From Platerodrilus igneus (lineage: Eukaryota; Arthropoda; Insecta; Coleoptera; Lycidae), in NCBI GenBank assembly GCA_036346225.1, contig JARFIW010000999.1, positions 479,001 through 543,000 of the forward strand: DNA of 64,000 nt, written 5' to 3'. This document shows positions 1 to 11,220 of the stretch, piece by piece; positions within the stretch are counted from its first letter, which is position 1; every line of letters begins with the position of its first letter. The notes under the pieces are model-generated. The model was not told where the DNA came from, did no database searches, and was given only the letters and a program-made list of their open reading frames with translations. The translations under genes were made by a program, and so were the position numbers.

Positions 1-2976
1 AATTTGAATAAATTTTTCTCAAACTCAATCTTTGCAAGTTTCCGAAGCTCAGTATTCAAATCAATATAGGGCTTTAACCAACAACTTTGTTTAAATTTTA
101 GAACTCGATGGATTTTTGTCAATTTAAGCCCGTTTAACAATGCCTGTAATTCCTGTAATGTAAAATATACTTAGTTTTATTGGATAAGGTGGTCATTAAT
201 TTAGGTAATTTTGATCCTGGAGGAATCTGATGTTCTGCACAAAACGGCATGTCGCGGTGTAAATCATGTAAATATTCAGGATACTCCAAATCAACCTCTA
301 AAATATATCCATCTGGAGCATCATCTGGAATTGAAATAATATCGAGATTAATGTCAACCCATTCAAAGTCGCCGTATGGTAAAGCTTGCGACATTGCCCA
401 CCCGTAAAGATTGTTGGCATCCAAATATAGAAGATATTTGGATTGTTTAGATACATCATAATTATGCATGTATCTATTGTTAGCTTCGGAATATCGGTTG
501 CTCACCTGACTGATACCACCTCTAATAGCGTTTTCAATAAACAAAATTTTATCGATGTCCATAAGCAACTCTAACTTACATTTTGTATGCTAAAGCATGC
601 AATCCCAAGCATATCCCGGTAAGGTAAAATACCAAGCAGGATCGACTCCATATGTGGCAAACGACTTTTCGCGAAATTGTTCAAAAACACACGTTAACAA
701 CATTAAATCGGTTTTAATATAAAGTAAGGCATACTCCGAAATGTTTTTTATTTGAAATGCATTCCAAACTTTTAGAGCATGGTTATACATATCCTCAGTG
801 ACATGTTCACCAGTCAACATGCTATAGAAGTTTTCAATTTTTGAAAGTTCAAATTCATTCAGTTTAGACATTGAATCAGTGTACTCGTGTGGAAATACAC
901 CTTTTCTTGTTAATAAGTTCAATTTATTTGAACAGACATTTGAACATTCTTTCGATAAATATTTGAAATCTAAAGGTTGTAATGTGGCCACTAAACTGTC
1001 TAAAGATGAATTTAAAAATCTCAAAGAATCAATGAAACGAAACTTTATCTTAGTGTCACCTTCATCATCAGCATCTAGATCGCTCAGAGTAAATGAAATG
1101 TATTTCTCTTTGTTTATTGGCAATAAACTAATATTACTTTTTTTTTTATAATTCTCGTATCATGAAATGGGAATCGTATCCACTCATATTATGAAACACA
1201 ACCGGTACAACAAAACTATTTCTAAAGTTGAGGTTACAATGTTGGTGTGTAAAACCTCTGAAGTTGCCAGTAAAGTGGCAGTGGTCTCTAACGATGATAG
1301 CGTTTTCAGAAAATGCATTTTCACATATAGAGCAATGTGTTGCAATAATGTTAACATGAGGTTCAATCATTGGTTCAATATGTTTAAATTTACTTCGAAC
1401 AAATTTTGCAACTTCCAGCATTTCGTTTGCAAAGCAATCTATACAAACTTCCTCCAAATAATTTTTAAAAAATGTTAACGATTCATCATAGTCACATTTT
1501 AAATAATAACCAGCACTAAAAGCTTTATGATGTTGATACTTTAAAGTGCATGGAATATTTTGATAACTATGATTTTTAACAGGTTTTAAAATAGTCTCAA
1601 AATCGGAATAAGTTATAAAAGGTACTTTTTGCTTATAAACATAATTCTTAAATTCAACATGATGATGCCTAGGATATGAAATTCTACAGATATTTACTTT
1701 TTCACAATATTTAGAGTGATCATTTAATTTATCGGAGGTGTTAAAGTAATTCAGACAACGATCGCAAATATATTTTTTATGTTTATGTTTATTTAATTGG
1801 TTGGTTGCCAATAAGCCGCGATAAACTTTTTATCCAAACATAATGGTATTTTATTTCAACATTTTCAAAATCCTGACTTGGAGTATTATAATTGTTTACG
1901 TTTGGAAAATATTGATCTTGAATTATGAGTAAATTTACATGCTTCTCAGCTTTCTGCATAGTAAGCCTTGTTGGCACTACAGTATAGAACGACTTTTCTT
2001 TAGTGCAACTTAATTCTAAACTGTACACATTTATGGAAATTTTATTCATATTTTCAAATTTTAAAATATTTTTAATCGACATTGGCATTTCCAATCCTTC
2101 AACATTCAAAACTAATCTGTAGTGTGGATATGAAGATGTGAGGTTACTTCTTATTTTAGAGGGAAATAATGTTGAAACAATTGCCCAAAAAAGCAACACT
2201 TATCTGAATTTTTCGCGTTAATACATGCATATTTATTTGAAATTTGCTTTGGAAGCGGAATAAAAGATGAAACACGTCCATTGCCCATTTCATATTTATT
2301 TATATTAACCTCCATCGATATAATTTTTTTTTTCGCCCAACCTGATTTAGATTCTTGAAACTCCGATAGTTTTGTTATTAGTCTATCAACCACATTATCA
2401 CGAAACCATGATGTTAAATCCGTTCCTACGTCAATCGCCACATTTTTCGTATTAAAATGTTTAAAATCCGTTATATTATTTTCATCACAATTAGACGTTT
2501 TAATGAATTCTCCGCAGTGTAATATTAATTTTTATTAAATTTAATTTTTTTAAACTATTTTTTATTTTAATTTTAAGCACCTTAAAACAATCATTTAAAA
2601 ATGTCATTAAATCCTTATGATGCATGTTTATTATAACGCCCGTTCTAATTCTTCTTGCAAAAGCGGAAACCAAATCAATCCATTTGACTCCCAAACGTGG
2701 TGGTTGTGAAACAGATTGAATGCCGCTTCCTACATGAAAATTTTTAATTGATGATTGGATGCTTTTTAACAATCCCATATTGGTTTGCATTTGCCTTAAC
2801 TGGCCTAAATTTAAGTCGCCATGTCTAACCGCCTTTGCAAATAACCTTAAGTATCGTTTGATGTATTTTAACAAAATTTCAGCTTCTTTAATTGTATACC
2901 TTTTAAATAAAATATTGCATGCGTTATTAACTTTAAAAACAATTTTGCTACTTAAAGTATTAATATGTTCATTCAT
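1..2976 (-). pseudogene. Type-B (protein-primed) DNA polymerase, frameshifted and incomplete
   Basis: Read on the minus strand from 2976 towards 1, successive open blocks form one polymerase: 2976-2500 (N-terminal region containing VKWIDL and a TGVIINM segment), 2441-2151, 2199-1789, 1811-1146, 1123-590, 568-134, then on to the window edge. Visible motifs include a C2H2-like CDRC..YC pair, exonuclease I core YSDFE, an HNH/zinc-like [10 protein letters not shown] block, exonuclease [13 protein letters not shown], exonuclease III EYALLYIKTDLMLL, and palm motif [15 protein letters not shown]. The DTD-bearing motif C would lie beyond position 1. At least five frameshifts separate the blocks (near 2510, 2190, 1805, 1135 and 580), so no functional enzyme can be made. 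The family replicates linear element DNA from a protein primer. Confidence 0.85.
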
Positions 2977-3027
2977 TATTCAAAACAAGCAATAATTAAA
3001 AAAATACCAATTATTTTTTGTTTTTCT

Positions 3028-3336
3028 ATATGGGTTCTATTCTGTAGGAAAGAACATGATTGGGTCTTTTAATATCTATTAGTTCTAATATGGTTATTGC
3101 GTATTTTCCAGAACCCAATTCATCAATGTTTTTCTCTACAATTCCGTGTTGCGTTGTGGCAGAAATGAAATATTGTCCGCTAACTCAATTAGAACACAAT
3201 CACCATATTTGGAATGTACTATTTTTGCTCTGTAAATTCTTTGTGGAACGTTTAGTGGCAATTCGACTAACCTCTTTGCCTCTTTTCTAGGGCCTACAAC
3301 GAACTGTTTATTATTGTTTTGTATTACTTGACCCAT
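3028..3336 (-). pseudogene. Small OB-like ORF of the PolB element, one frameshift
   Basis: The minus strand shows about 66 codons ending with DNISFLPQRNTEL and a stop near 3136. A shift of one base continues a lysine- and isoleucine-rich tail to a stop near 3028. The pattern of a short beta-rich protein with a YG.CVLIEL core followed by FLPQR resembles small proteins I associate with insect PolB-bearing elements, where a single-strand DNA-binding or fork role is plausible. I do not recognise it firmly. It lies directly upstream of the polymerase on the same strand, about 60 bases away, so it was probably co-transcribed or its immediate neighbour. Confidence 0.5.
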
Positions 3337-3489
3337 CTACAAACAACAGCAATGTTGTTACAAACTTGCAAATATTCTTTTTACAAAATAAAGAAAAATA
3401 TAATTTACTTTTTATATTAACGCTACACGTATACTGATCACTTCAAAAACACAGGTTCAAATAATGGTGAAATTAAACGAATTATATAT
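3337..3489. other. Short non-coding spacer
   Basis: AT-rich sequence between the OB-like ORF and the repeat segment that begins near 3490. It ends in a short TA run (about 3482-3494). No gene or site was recognised. Confidence 0.5.
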
Positions 3490-4145
3490 ATATTTATACA
3501 ATGTCTAATACGTCATCTACATACAATCACCAAACCGCTAAAAGTAAAAAAAATTTTATTGCCACATAAATTAAATGTATAATTACATTTAAATATTTAA
3601 ATATATTCAAATTGCTAAAATGCAAGCAAGAAATCCTTGATATAAGATCAAATTAATTTTTTTATTTGAGAGTCAAATAAATCGTGATGAAAGGTGGTAT
3701 AATTTGCATTCCAAGAAGGAAATATACGGCATACCTGTCTTAACATGTTTTTGCAAATACACTTTATGTTAATTAAATCCATTATACTAAAAGTTGAATA
3801 TCGGCATGATTTGCATATATATTACCAGAGAGCTATAATTCCAATAATAAAACACGAGGTTATATTCGACTGCAAATTCTTGTTATTTTATCTTGACATT
3901 GAAATCGTGAGAAGTGAACGACTTTTTTTTACAAGATTTTACCTGCAGACGTTTAAAAATTTGATCCCCATTATATAACATTTCGTATATTTTCTAATTT
4001 TTATTTGCTACTTCATACAAAACGCAGCTTATAAGGAGAGCTAAAAAATTCTTTACCACTTGCACGCGTTTGCTTAATATAACAAAATTCTCCACCGCGT
4101 TTTAATTTCTAGCTTAACCTACCCAGAAAAATCTCCGAAGCGGCC
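3490..4145 (+). repeat. Dispersed segment, direct copy of 12856-13512
   Basis: From ATGTCTAATACGTCATCTAC (near 3501) to CCCAGAAAAATCTCC.AAGCGGC this segment is repeated almost base for base at 12856-13512, in the same orientation. Both copies begin after a short TA run. Beyond CGGC the two diverge completely (CTAGAACCAAC here, TCTTTGAAATG there). The open frame at 3745-3978 is not conserved in length in the other copy and is not called as a gene. The high similarity points to a recent copy or transfer between the PolB element and the palindrome's left arm. Confidence 0.85.
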
Positions 4146-4378
4146 TAGAACCAACACGTGGACTCCGTTCTACACACACCATTTTGAAAAAAATGTATAA
4201 CACCTTTCCCATCTTATTTAATATTTAACACGGGAACGCTGCTAAAAAAATTTCTTAAGAAAATATCTCCACCCCCGCGCACGCGTCCCCCGACAAAAAT
4301 CTAACGACACCCCCAAACGCACACCCTGAGAACAAAGACCTAACGACCCCCGACGTATCAAATTTACATACAAAACAA
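4146..4378. other. Non-coding stretch
   Basis: C-rich patches such as CACCCCCGCGCACGCG lie here, unlike the AT-rich surroundings. No gene was recognised. Confidence 0.4.
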
Positions 4379-4510
4379 TTTTGTTCTCAAAGCGGCGTAT
4401 ACATATCTTGCTGTACGTTTTGTTTCTCAATGCGGCTTAGCTATTCATTTTGTTCTCAAATCGGCGTATACATATCTTGCTGTGCATTTTGTTCCTCAAA
4501 TCGGCTTAGC
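4379..4510 (+). repeat. Short tandem repeat, about 71-bp unit built from two 35-bp halves
   Basis: TTTTGTTCTCAAA.CGGCGTA followed by TACATATCTTGCTGT alternates with TTTTGTTYCTCAA.CGGCTTAG. The pair occurs twice. It lies in the non-coding region between the divergent genes of the PolB element. Confidence 0.7.
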
Positions 4511-4584
4511 CTACCTACTCAGACCGGTCTTATATACTTTCAATGTAAAATACGTGTGGACACATTTTGAAGTCAGACCGGCTT

Positions 4585-5190
4585 TATATTACTTTCAATG
4601 GAACATATGTGTATGATTTCAAAACACACGTATGCTACGTTGAAAAATGTAAATGCGTGCAGAAAAAATGTGGAGCTGTGTTGAATTCGGTTTTCTAGCG
4701 AGAATTTATAAATTAGGTTAGATGCAAAAAATTGCATCTAAGTCAATTGTATTTAATTAAAGTGAATTCTGATTTATGTTTTTTACTTTTGTTTAGAGGC
4801 TGCAAATATACATGGGCCGGTTTGACTTCAAAACGTGTCCACGCATATGCTACGTTAAAAAAATGTAGGTGCATGCAAAAATGTGGAGCTGTTTTGAATT
4901 CATTTCTCTTGCGAGACGTTATAAAGTAGGTCAGATGCAACATATTGCATCTAAATCAATTGTATTTAATTAAAGTGGATTCTGATTTATGTTTGTTACT
5001 TTTGTTTAGAGGCTGCAAATACACATAGGTCGGTTTGACTTCAAAACGTGTTCATACGTATGCTACATTGAAAAAATGTAGATGCGTGCAGAAAAATGTG
5101 GAGCTGTTTTGAATTCAAGCGAGAAGTTATAAAGTAGGTCAAATGCAAAATATGCTAAGACCGGTTTGAATTTAAAGTGCGACCACTCTG
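4585..5190 (+). repeat. Tandem repeat, 213-bp unit, three copies
   Basis: Units begin at about 4585, 4798 and 5011. Each contains a GGCTGCAAAT start (second and third), TATGCTACGTTGAAAAA-like, GTGGAGCTGTKTTGAATTC and AATTGTATTTAATTAAAGTG elements. The third unit is truncated and runs into a further partial CTGCAAATACACATAGGCCG block near 5191. The array separates the minus-strand polymerase side from the plus-strand side of the element. A replication or promoter role is possible but unsupported. Confidence 0.8.
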
Positions 5191-5362
5191 CAAATACACA
5201 TAGGCCGGTTTCAATTCAAAATGTGTCCACTCTTGTGATAGATTGAAAAATAGGTTAGCAAAGTACGCAGATGGTGGTAATCTGCTATATAAAGAGATTG
5301 CTCTTAATATTAATTTAATTAGTCGAAGTTTACTGCATATTTACATACCAACACATACAAAC

Positions 5363-5860
5363 ATGTATATAATTGATATTCAGGGATTTAAATACAAGAA
5401 AAACGAGTTTGTGTGCAAAGAAATTGCGGTTTTGGACTTGGAAAGCGTTGTTTGGCATCAAACTTTTAAACTGTCAATGCAGTTTAGTTGTTTGAGCCAA
5501 GATCATATAAAACATAACGACTGGGTGACAAGGAATATTCATGGTCTTTCTTGAGATGAATCTTCAACGGCTGGAATGGTGTCATCATATATAGCGCTTT
5601 ATTTGAAGCAAATTATCAGACCCGGTAAAGATGTTTGTGTGAAGGGTCTAGAAAAGAAGAAATGGTTGGAAACCTATCTAATGCAAAACGTTGTAACTTA
5701 TATGATTGCACTAAGTTGTCCTAAGCTATTGGAGTTAAAAATCAACAATTGTTTACTATGTAACATCGATTGTTATAGACACAGTAATAATAGTCTGCAA
5801 TGTGCAAAACAAAATACCGTGTTATTAAAAGAATGGTTTAATAATAATAAAAAACAATAG
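5363..5860 (+). pseudogene. Conserved hypothetical protein of the PolB element, in-frame TGA
   Basis: An ATG at 5363 opens MYIIDIQGFK, followed by FVCKEIAVLDLE. The frame is broken only by TGA at 5552-5554, after HGLS, and resumes in the same frame to a TAG/TAA at 5860. The second half has CVKGLEKKKWL, SCPKL and a C..C...C.....CA.QN..LLKEW tail. About 166 codons in all. The layout (IVDIQGF...KELAI at the start; VKG..K..WL; CP.L; a Cys/His cluster then CA..N at the end) matches a family I associate with insect mobile and virus-like elements that looks like an RNase H/DEDD-type fold. That function is inference. The TGA probably replaces a tryptophan codon. Confidence 0.55.
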
Positions 5861-6362
5861 AAAGGTTGTGTCTGTATTATTGTAGTCAATAGGAAATTCA
5901 ATGCTGATGTCTACAGAAAAAATTATTAAACTCAGTCAGCACGAATGGGACTCTCAATCCTGAAAGCAATTATAATTGATCAACGCAATAGCTCTTTACT
6001 GGTCTTACAACAATTAACAAATTGTACACATATCTTGAAATTTGCCAAAGACAGACAGACAGACTGATTGCACCAATTTCTCATTCTCGCTCTTAAGAAA
6101 TAACAAGTCGTAGTTATTAAGTCGCGAACACAGTTATCTGCAAGAAATATATACTGATTTGTCAAAGACAGACAGGCTGATTGCATTAATTTTTATTCAT
6201 TTATGGATGTTTCGTGACAGCGGTGCTAGCATAAACAATACCACACTGTTTCTTGATTTTATATTAAAAGTTCCTTTCAAAGCAAGTGGAGCCCACGACA
6301 TTCAAACATAGAAGTATTTCATTAATTGTATTTAATAAATCCTGATTAGAAAAAAAAGTATT
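5861..6362. other. Non-coding gap with possible short coding remnant
   Basis: Mostly AT-rich. Near 6200-6308 the plus strand has an open stretch starting MFRDSGASINN and ending at a TAG just after GAHDIQT. It could be the tail of another element gene, but I do not recognise it. The GACAGACAGAC run near 6050 is short. Confidence 0.3.
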
Positions 6363-6545
6363 ATGATAGTTGGTCAATCAAAAGTGAAAGAGGATATAGT
6401 AAACGAAATTTATAAACCAGCAAGAATAAATTTCGAAAGACGCAAAGTGATAGTAAAAGGTTTAAATGACCTCCTTCGAACCGATTTGATTGAAATGTTA
6501 CCATATTCGCAAACAAACAAACACCGTTTGTGGTTCTCCACTTAA
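6363..6545 (+). pseudogene. Polinton-type integrase, N-terminal stub
   Basis: From ATG at 6363 the frame reads into EIYKPARINFERRKVIVKGL and then LLRTDLIEMLPYS before a stop at 6543-6545. In rve-type integrases of PolB elements this is the lead-in to the catalytic core, and the D of TDLIEM sits where the first catalytic aspartate is expected (usually WQADLVEM). The remaining DDE core and any chromodomain are absent: downstream frames are full of stops. It is therefore a truncated, non-functional relic. It confirms the virus-like element assignment made from the polymerase. Confidence 0.75.
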
Positions 6546-6560
6546 ACATACATACGTACA

Positions 6561-7057
6561 AAAGAATTCTTGCAAAATTAAAGAAAATAACTCAGATTGT
6601 AACTTAAGTTTCATGTATTAGCTAGAATTTAGTTTCGTTAGTTTAAGATGTTTAACAAAAATTAAATTCAATACTTCAAAATTTTTGATAGTTATTCAAT
6701 AATTAAATTCAGTCAAGTAATACTGATTAATAACTTACTTCATGAAAGAGCAAAATTTACAAACATTTGTTTTGTTCTCTTTCTTAGATCTGTTAAAAGA
6801 TTACATGTGTATCCTAAAAATATAAAATTCATAATTATTCAACTAAATGTTATACAATTGTTTCACAGATTTTACGTATTTTTAAAGCACAAACCAAGCA
6901 AGGTCGTATTGAAACAAAATTTTATCTAAAATGTTGTTTAAACTGATCTTAAGCTGATAAACAATCGAAAATTACACTAGAAAAACTAGGCCAGTGTGAG
7001 AGTTCTTACAAATGTTCTGACAAAGAATTGATTTTAATAACAAAAAATTACAAGTTC
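6561..7057. other. Gene-free stretch
   Basis: AT-rich sequence between the integrase stub and the outer edge of the big palindrome. I see no ORF, repeat or regulatory signal. Confidence 0.5.
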
Positions 7058-7108
7058 ATAAACTTTATCAAGCGTGTTATAACCGCCCTATCTGCTCGAA
7101 ATTTTACA
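7058..7108 (+). repeat. 50-bp direct repeat at the outer edge of the left arm
   Basis: AAGCGTGTTATAACCGCCCT and its flanks here recur in the same orientation at 17453-17505, inside the palindrome spacer. The right arm stops just before the equivalent of this segment. Confidence 0.8.
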
Positions 7109-7324
7109 ATTGGCAGTTTTGTGCTTCTGTTTCTGTATCCTTTGACGAAAAATGTGTTTAAAGTGAAAATTTAAAACACTGCTTTTATTACTTGAAAAGG
7201 GTTATTTCTGCATCTCGAGTTGCATTGCTACCACAATTCACTACCATACAATTTTAAATACCCCAACTTTTAATAATTATTTAATAATAAACAAAGATCA
7301 TAGAGGTCTGCTTATTAAACACGC

Positions 7325-7590
7325 ATAGAATAAGTCAACCATGACAACATAGCATTTTTTGAGTTGTGACATCATTCCATATTTATCGCGAATGGGGTAC
7401 ACCAGCGTTGATTGAACTATTGAGAAGATAACCTTATGGAACATAACTTGACCACCCTCTTTTAGAGTTTTGATGGTATTTTAAATTTTGCGGTAGCGAC
7501 ATCTTTAGAGGGATTGTGAAACTAAATGGAATTATAGAACTCTGTAAGTGTAGTGTCAAATGATTCGCAAAACTGTAAGTCATCACCTTA
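7325..7590. other. Left-arm segment with no right-arm counterpart
   Basis: The palindrome pairing stops at 7590 (matched by 23546) and resumes near 7325 (matched by 27778). In the right arm this interval is replaced by the Gypsy relic. It contains ATTTATCGCGAATGGGGTAC near 7382, loosely similar to TTTATCGCGAATAGAGTA at 28090. No gene was seen. Confidence 0.6.
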
Positions 7591-7907
7591 TTTATGAGCA
7601 TTATGAAAAGATAAGATAAAATAAAAACTGAAACAGTGTACTGTTGAATAAAGTGTTCTATCAATGGATATATTTCAATCAGTAATTGAATGTTGGGTTG
7701 CTTTTAGAGTTTTAGATAATAATAGCACGTTTGAACGAAAAAGGGTGCAAAACCCAAAACTAAAACAATGTATTTTCAGCGTTGAATCACAACAAATCAA
7801 CGTTTCAAGTTCTGCTTAGTTCCCTACCATTTTCAACTAAGAAAATTAATTACACGAATGGTTTAAGTTTAGCAAAAGCGTGTAAAACAACAATTGCCTG
7901 TCTTCGT

Positions 7908-9809
7908 TGTAAACATCAAGGCTACTTTATGTACCTCTGGTTTTTGATTCCTTTATAATGAATGGAAATCGACAGTCTTCCGACTAAGCTAGGGGTCTAT
8001 TCCTCGGGTAGAGCTTATTAGGAGTGGTCGTGGGTTTCACAACAAAATTATTGTTTCGTGTACTGACTCTCACATTAAAGAAATAGGGGTGCAAAAAGGG
8101 GCGCCTCCAAGTCCTAGAATTGATAAAGCACTGGTTGCCCTAAGGGAGAACTTGAAAGTCCTCAGGGGGAAAATCGTTTTTACTGCAGAATCTGAAAGGA
8201 AACAATATTATAATAACGAAGGACCAAGAGATACACCCTTGCTACCTTATACAATAAAGAAAAAAGAGTAGTTATTAATACCTATAATTTAAACTTAGGT
8301 AGAAAAAAGGAAATTTAAATATTAAGCTTCTTGAAAACGCTGTTTAGTACTTCTTTATTGAATCGCAGTCAATAATCTTATTTTTTATAAAAGGGTATAT
8401 ATTCTTTTATTAAAGCTTATTTATCTCTACCTTTGGACGCGCTTGTCCAAAATAAAACAGTTGTTCAATTAAATCAAATGATGGTTCTTTAATTAAATTT
8501 ACCTTTTTCTGTTGTAAAATTTATATACAAAAATGTACAATAAAAACGTGGTCTAATCTTTTAGACTCAGATGTTTAAACATGAGAATTTTGGTAATCTC
8601 TGTTATGAATCAAAATGTCAACAATGATTTAAATATAACCGTAAAGTTTTTAAATACCTAAAATGCACAGATCTGTTTACTTTGGTTTACAAACATTTGT
8701 TTTGTATTCAATGCTAAGTAAAATTAGTTCTTTATGTATTACTGAACTTGAATGAAATACTTTTCCGGATTAAATAAGGAAATTGATAATCTTAATTATT
8801 TGCAGTAATGTCTAATGTAAGCAATAATTTATACTATAATGAAATCCAAACGATAAAAGTTTTCTCGGCTTTTTCGTAAAACACTATCATTTTAGTTTCA
8901 AATATTTGCCTCGTTGTCAAGTTATTCAGAACAGCTGTTGTCAGGTTATGTTCCTAAGCTAACGCTTACCTTAGTAACTGGTTGTACTTTGAAACTTCAT
9001 TACAACAATACCTTGTTGAAACCACATGTGTTAGCTTACGGTTCTTGGACAAATAAGTGACGTCAGCGAACTTTCCACACTTGCATCTTATGAAAGCGTA
9101 AATTTGAGCTTCTTCTTCTGAACTAATGACGAATTAAAATCATAACAGCGTATTATACTGGACTACTACAGGGAACTATTTTCATGAACTTGCTGTGCAA
9201 TCCATCGAAGAAATCGAAACTTAAAATAAATCCATGGAATAAATTATTCGAATAAAGCGGTTAAACAAGCTATTGAATGTGCATTCTTTTCGACTCTCCT
9301 TTAACTTATCTTAAAGCGAGATTATCTGATGGTAAACTGAGAAATTAAAACGTGATATCTAAACTTGTAAATTCGTAAGCTTATAAATCGTGAAGATTAA
9401 AAATTGGTAAATCAGTAAGTTAGCGAGATTAAAAATTGGTAAACCTTTGAGCGCATTATCTGAAACAAACAAAAGTCAAGTGCATTCAGTACTTGATTAC
9501 ACTGCCACGTCTATGGCGACGCATAAATCGCTAGCCCGGACCATATTGAGACCCATGGTGCTTCTAACCGTCAACGGAATGCGCACTATGCACAAAAATC
9601 GTCTGACATTAGAAATACACTTCAAATAACCAACGAGACGAATGCTTATATTATTATTATTAATTAATATATGACTCGTGATTGGGCTATACGCTACTGA
9701 TCTGAGCATTTATTAACATCGCGAAATTAATTGTTTATTTTAATAAACAATGCAGTGTATTTTATAATTAAAATTATAGGCATTTATAAGCGTTAAAAAA
9801 ATTGTTACA
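7908..9809 (+). mobile_element. Solo LTR (family L), left palindrome arm
   Basis: It starts TGTAAAC and ends AAATTGTTACA, flanked by the 4-bp duplication TCGT (7904-7907 and 9810-9813). It shares CTTCCGAC.TA.CTAGGGGTC, GGGTAGAGCT, GGCGCC.CCAAGTC and AAGTGACGTCA with copies at 33591 and 59865, and is mirrored at 21331-23223. An AATAAA lies about 70 bp before the end, as expected for the R/U5 border. TG..CA ends plus a 4-bp duplication fit a Gypsy-type LTR. No internal region is attached. Open frames inside (8089-8271, 9447-9629) are part of the LTR and are not called as genes. Confidence 0.8.
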
Positions 9810-10554
9810 TCGTATCTACAATGGGTAAATCAGATGTCCTTTGCCTACCTAAACAAATATATTAAAATATAAGAAACATTATTCAAGATTCAAAATTTAT
9901 TTTTAGCTTTATTTTTGTAGACTTCATCCGCATACCTTGTAGACGCTTAATATTTTTGTGTTAGTCAAACAAATAATTCAATTATTATGTATGAAAACAT
10001 GTAAAACCGGATGTAATAAGAATTAGTTACGTTACCACCTGGATTACTTGAAGTTAAAAATGATCAAAATAAATCTTCAATTCTTTTACAACGATATGAA
10101 CAACACGTTCCTCCTAATTTAGAAAGAAACAGCTATAGTAAATAAATACTGTTTAATAAATGAAAGGTAAAGAAAAATATAACGTGTGCTTCACTTTGAG
10201 TTTAGAGCTAAGAAACTATTTACATAAGTTATTTTTAATTCAAATATTGCTTGCATATTCACACATTTAGTACACATATCCAATAGGTACTCAATGTAAT
10301 ATAAGCTAATGAAATAATGCTAGATTATTAAATTGTAAAATGGGGTTTACCCCTAGAATAAATAAAAGTTGTTATGATAACTTTTTGAAATAGAGGGATT
10401 CTGCATTAAATTGCAACTACCTTAATTAAAAACGTTAATCTAAACTTTTTTATGTTAGTCTCAAATAATACAAACTTAATAAATACGTATTAAAACCGTC
10501 ATGTATAAAAAATGTTCCTCAGTGAGTTGAATATATCCTATAACCGTTTATAAT
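9810..10554. other. Left-arm sequence without genes
   Basis: AT-rich, mirrored at about 20590-21330 in the right arm. No coding or regulatory feature was recognised. Confidence 0.5.
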
Positions 10555-11220
10555 TCTTTGAAATGTTTGCTCGGCAAACGACTTTTAATAATTTCTCGTT
10601 TTGTGAAATAATTGCTTGTTATTTTCAATAGTTATTCGTTGAAAGTAGCAAACATTTTGCTTCCGAAAACATTTCGTTTATTTAAATAAATTAAATGTGT
10701 TGTTATCTGCTAGTGTTCTGTGAAATTCTATTTTGCGATTTGCACGTGTTCGATTGCTCAAGTTATGAGTAATAAAATCGTTCTTTTTAATTAAGTCATT
10801 ACGGGTATATTTGTAAGGTGGATCGGTAATCATACAAACATCTAATCTTTTCTAAAAAGTCATCAAACTTTATTTGCTTGACAGTATGTTTGGTTGCCTA
10901 AATCGCAGGGACGTTTTAAAATGTATTTCGCTTTCCCAAACTCACAATGAAATTCAACGGAATTAATTATTGTATTTTGCTATCATTATTGTTTACAATT
11001 TATAAATGTTTTCGTCGTTGTTGTCTGGAATATATATTTTGCTTTCTTTTGTAGAACATGTAACATTGTAGTGCTGGAAATTATTCTTCCTTACGTACCC
11101 TTATCGTTCTAAAAGTTGTATAATAGATATTTACGTAAACTAGTTATGAAAAGATTATTTTTATTTGACGAATAATTGCCAAAACGAGCGAACGCAGTAA
11201 GGGTTGCATAGCGTGTTAAA
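10555..11220 (+). repeat. Direct repeat A, first copy
   Basis: From CTTTGAAATGTTTGCTCGGC to GGGTTGCATAGCGTGTTAA this is repeated nearly perfectly at 13514-14178. The right palindrome arm has a single equivalent (about 19880-20580). The two left-arm copies are visibly closer to each other than to the right-arm copy. Confidence 0.88.

Larger units (their letters stand above)
1..6560. mobile_element. Degenerate Polinton/Maverick-like element (truncated by window start)
   Basis: A protein-primed-type family B DNA polymerase (minus, 1-2976), a small OB-like ORF (minus, 3028-3336), a conserved hypothetical ORF (plus, 5363-5860) and a retroviral-type integrase stub (plus, 6363-6545) lie together in divergent halves. 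PolB plus rve-type integrase is the hallmark gene pair of Polintons and related virus-like elements. Every gene is broken by frameshifts, stops or truncation, so this is an old inactive copy. I could not find terminal inverted repeats; the left end is outside the window and the right limit is set only by the last coding similarity. Assignment to Polinton rather than an adintovirus-like relative is inference. Confidence 0.68.
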
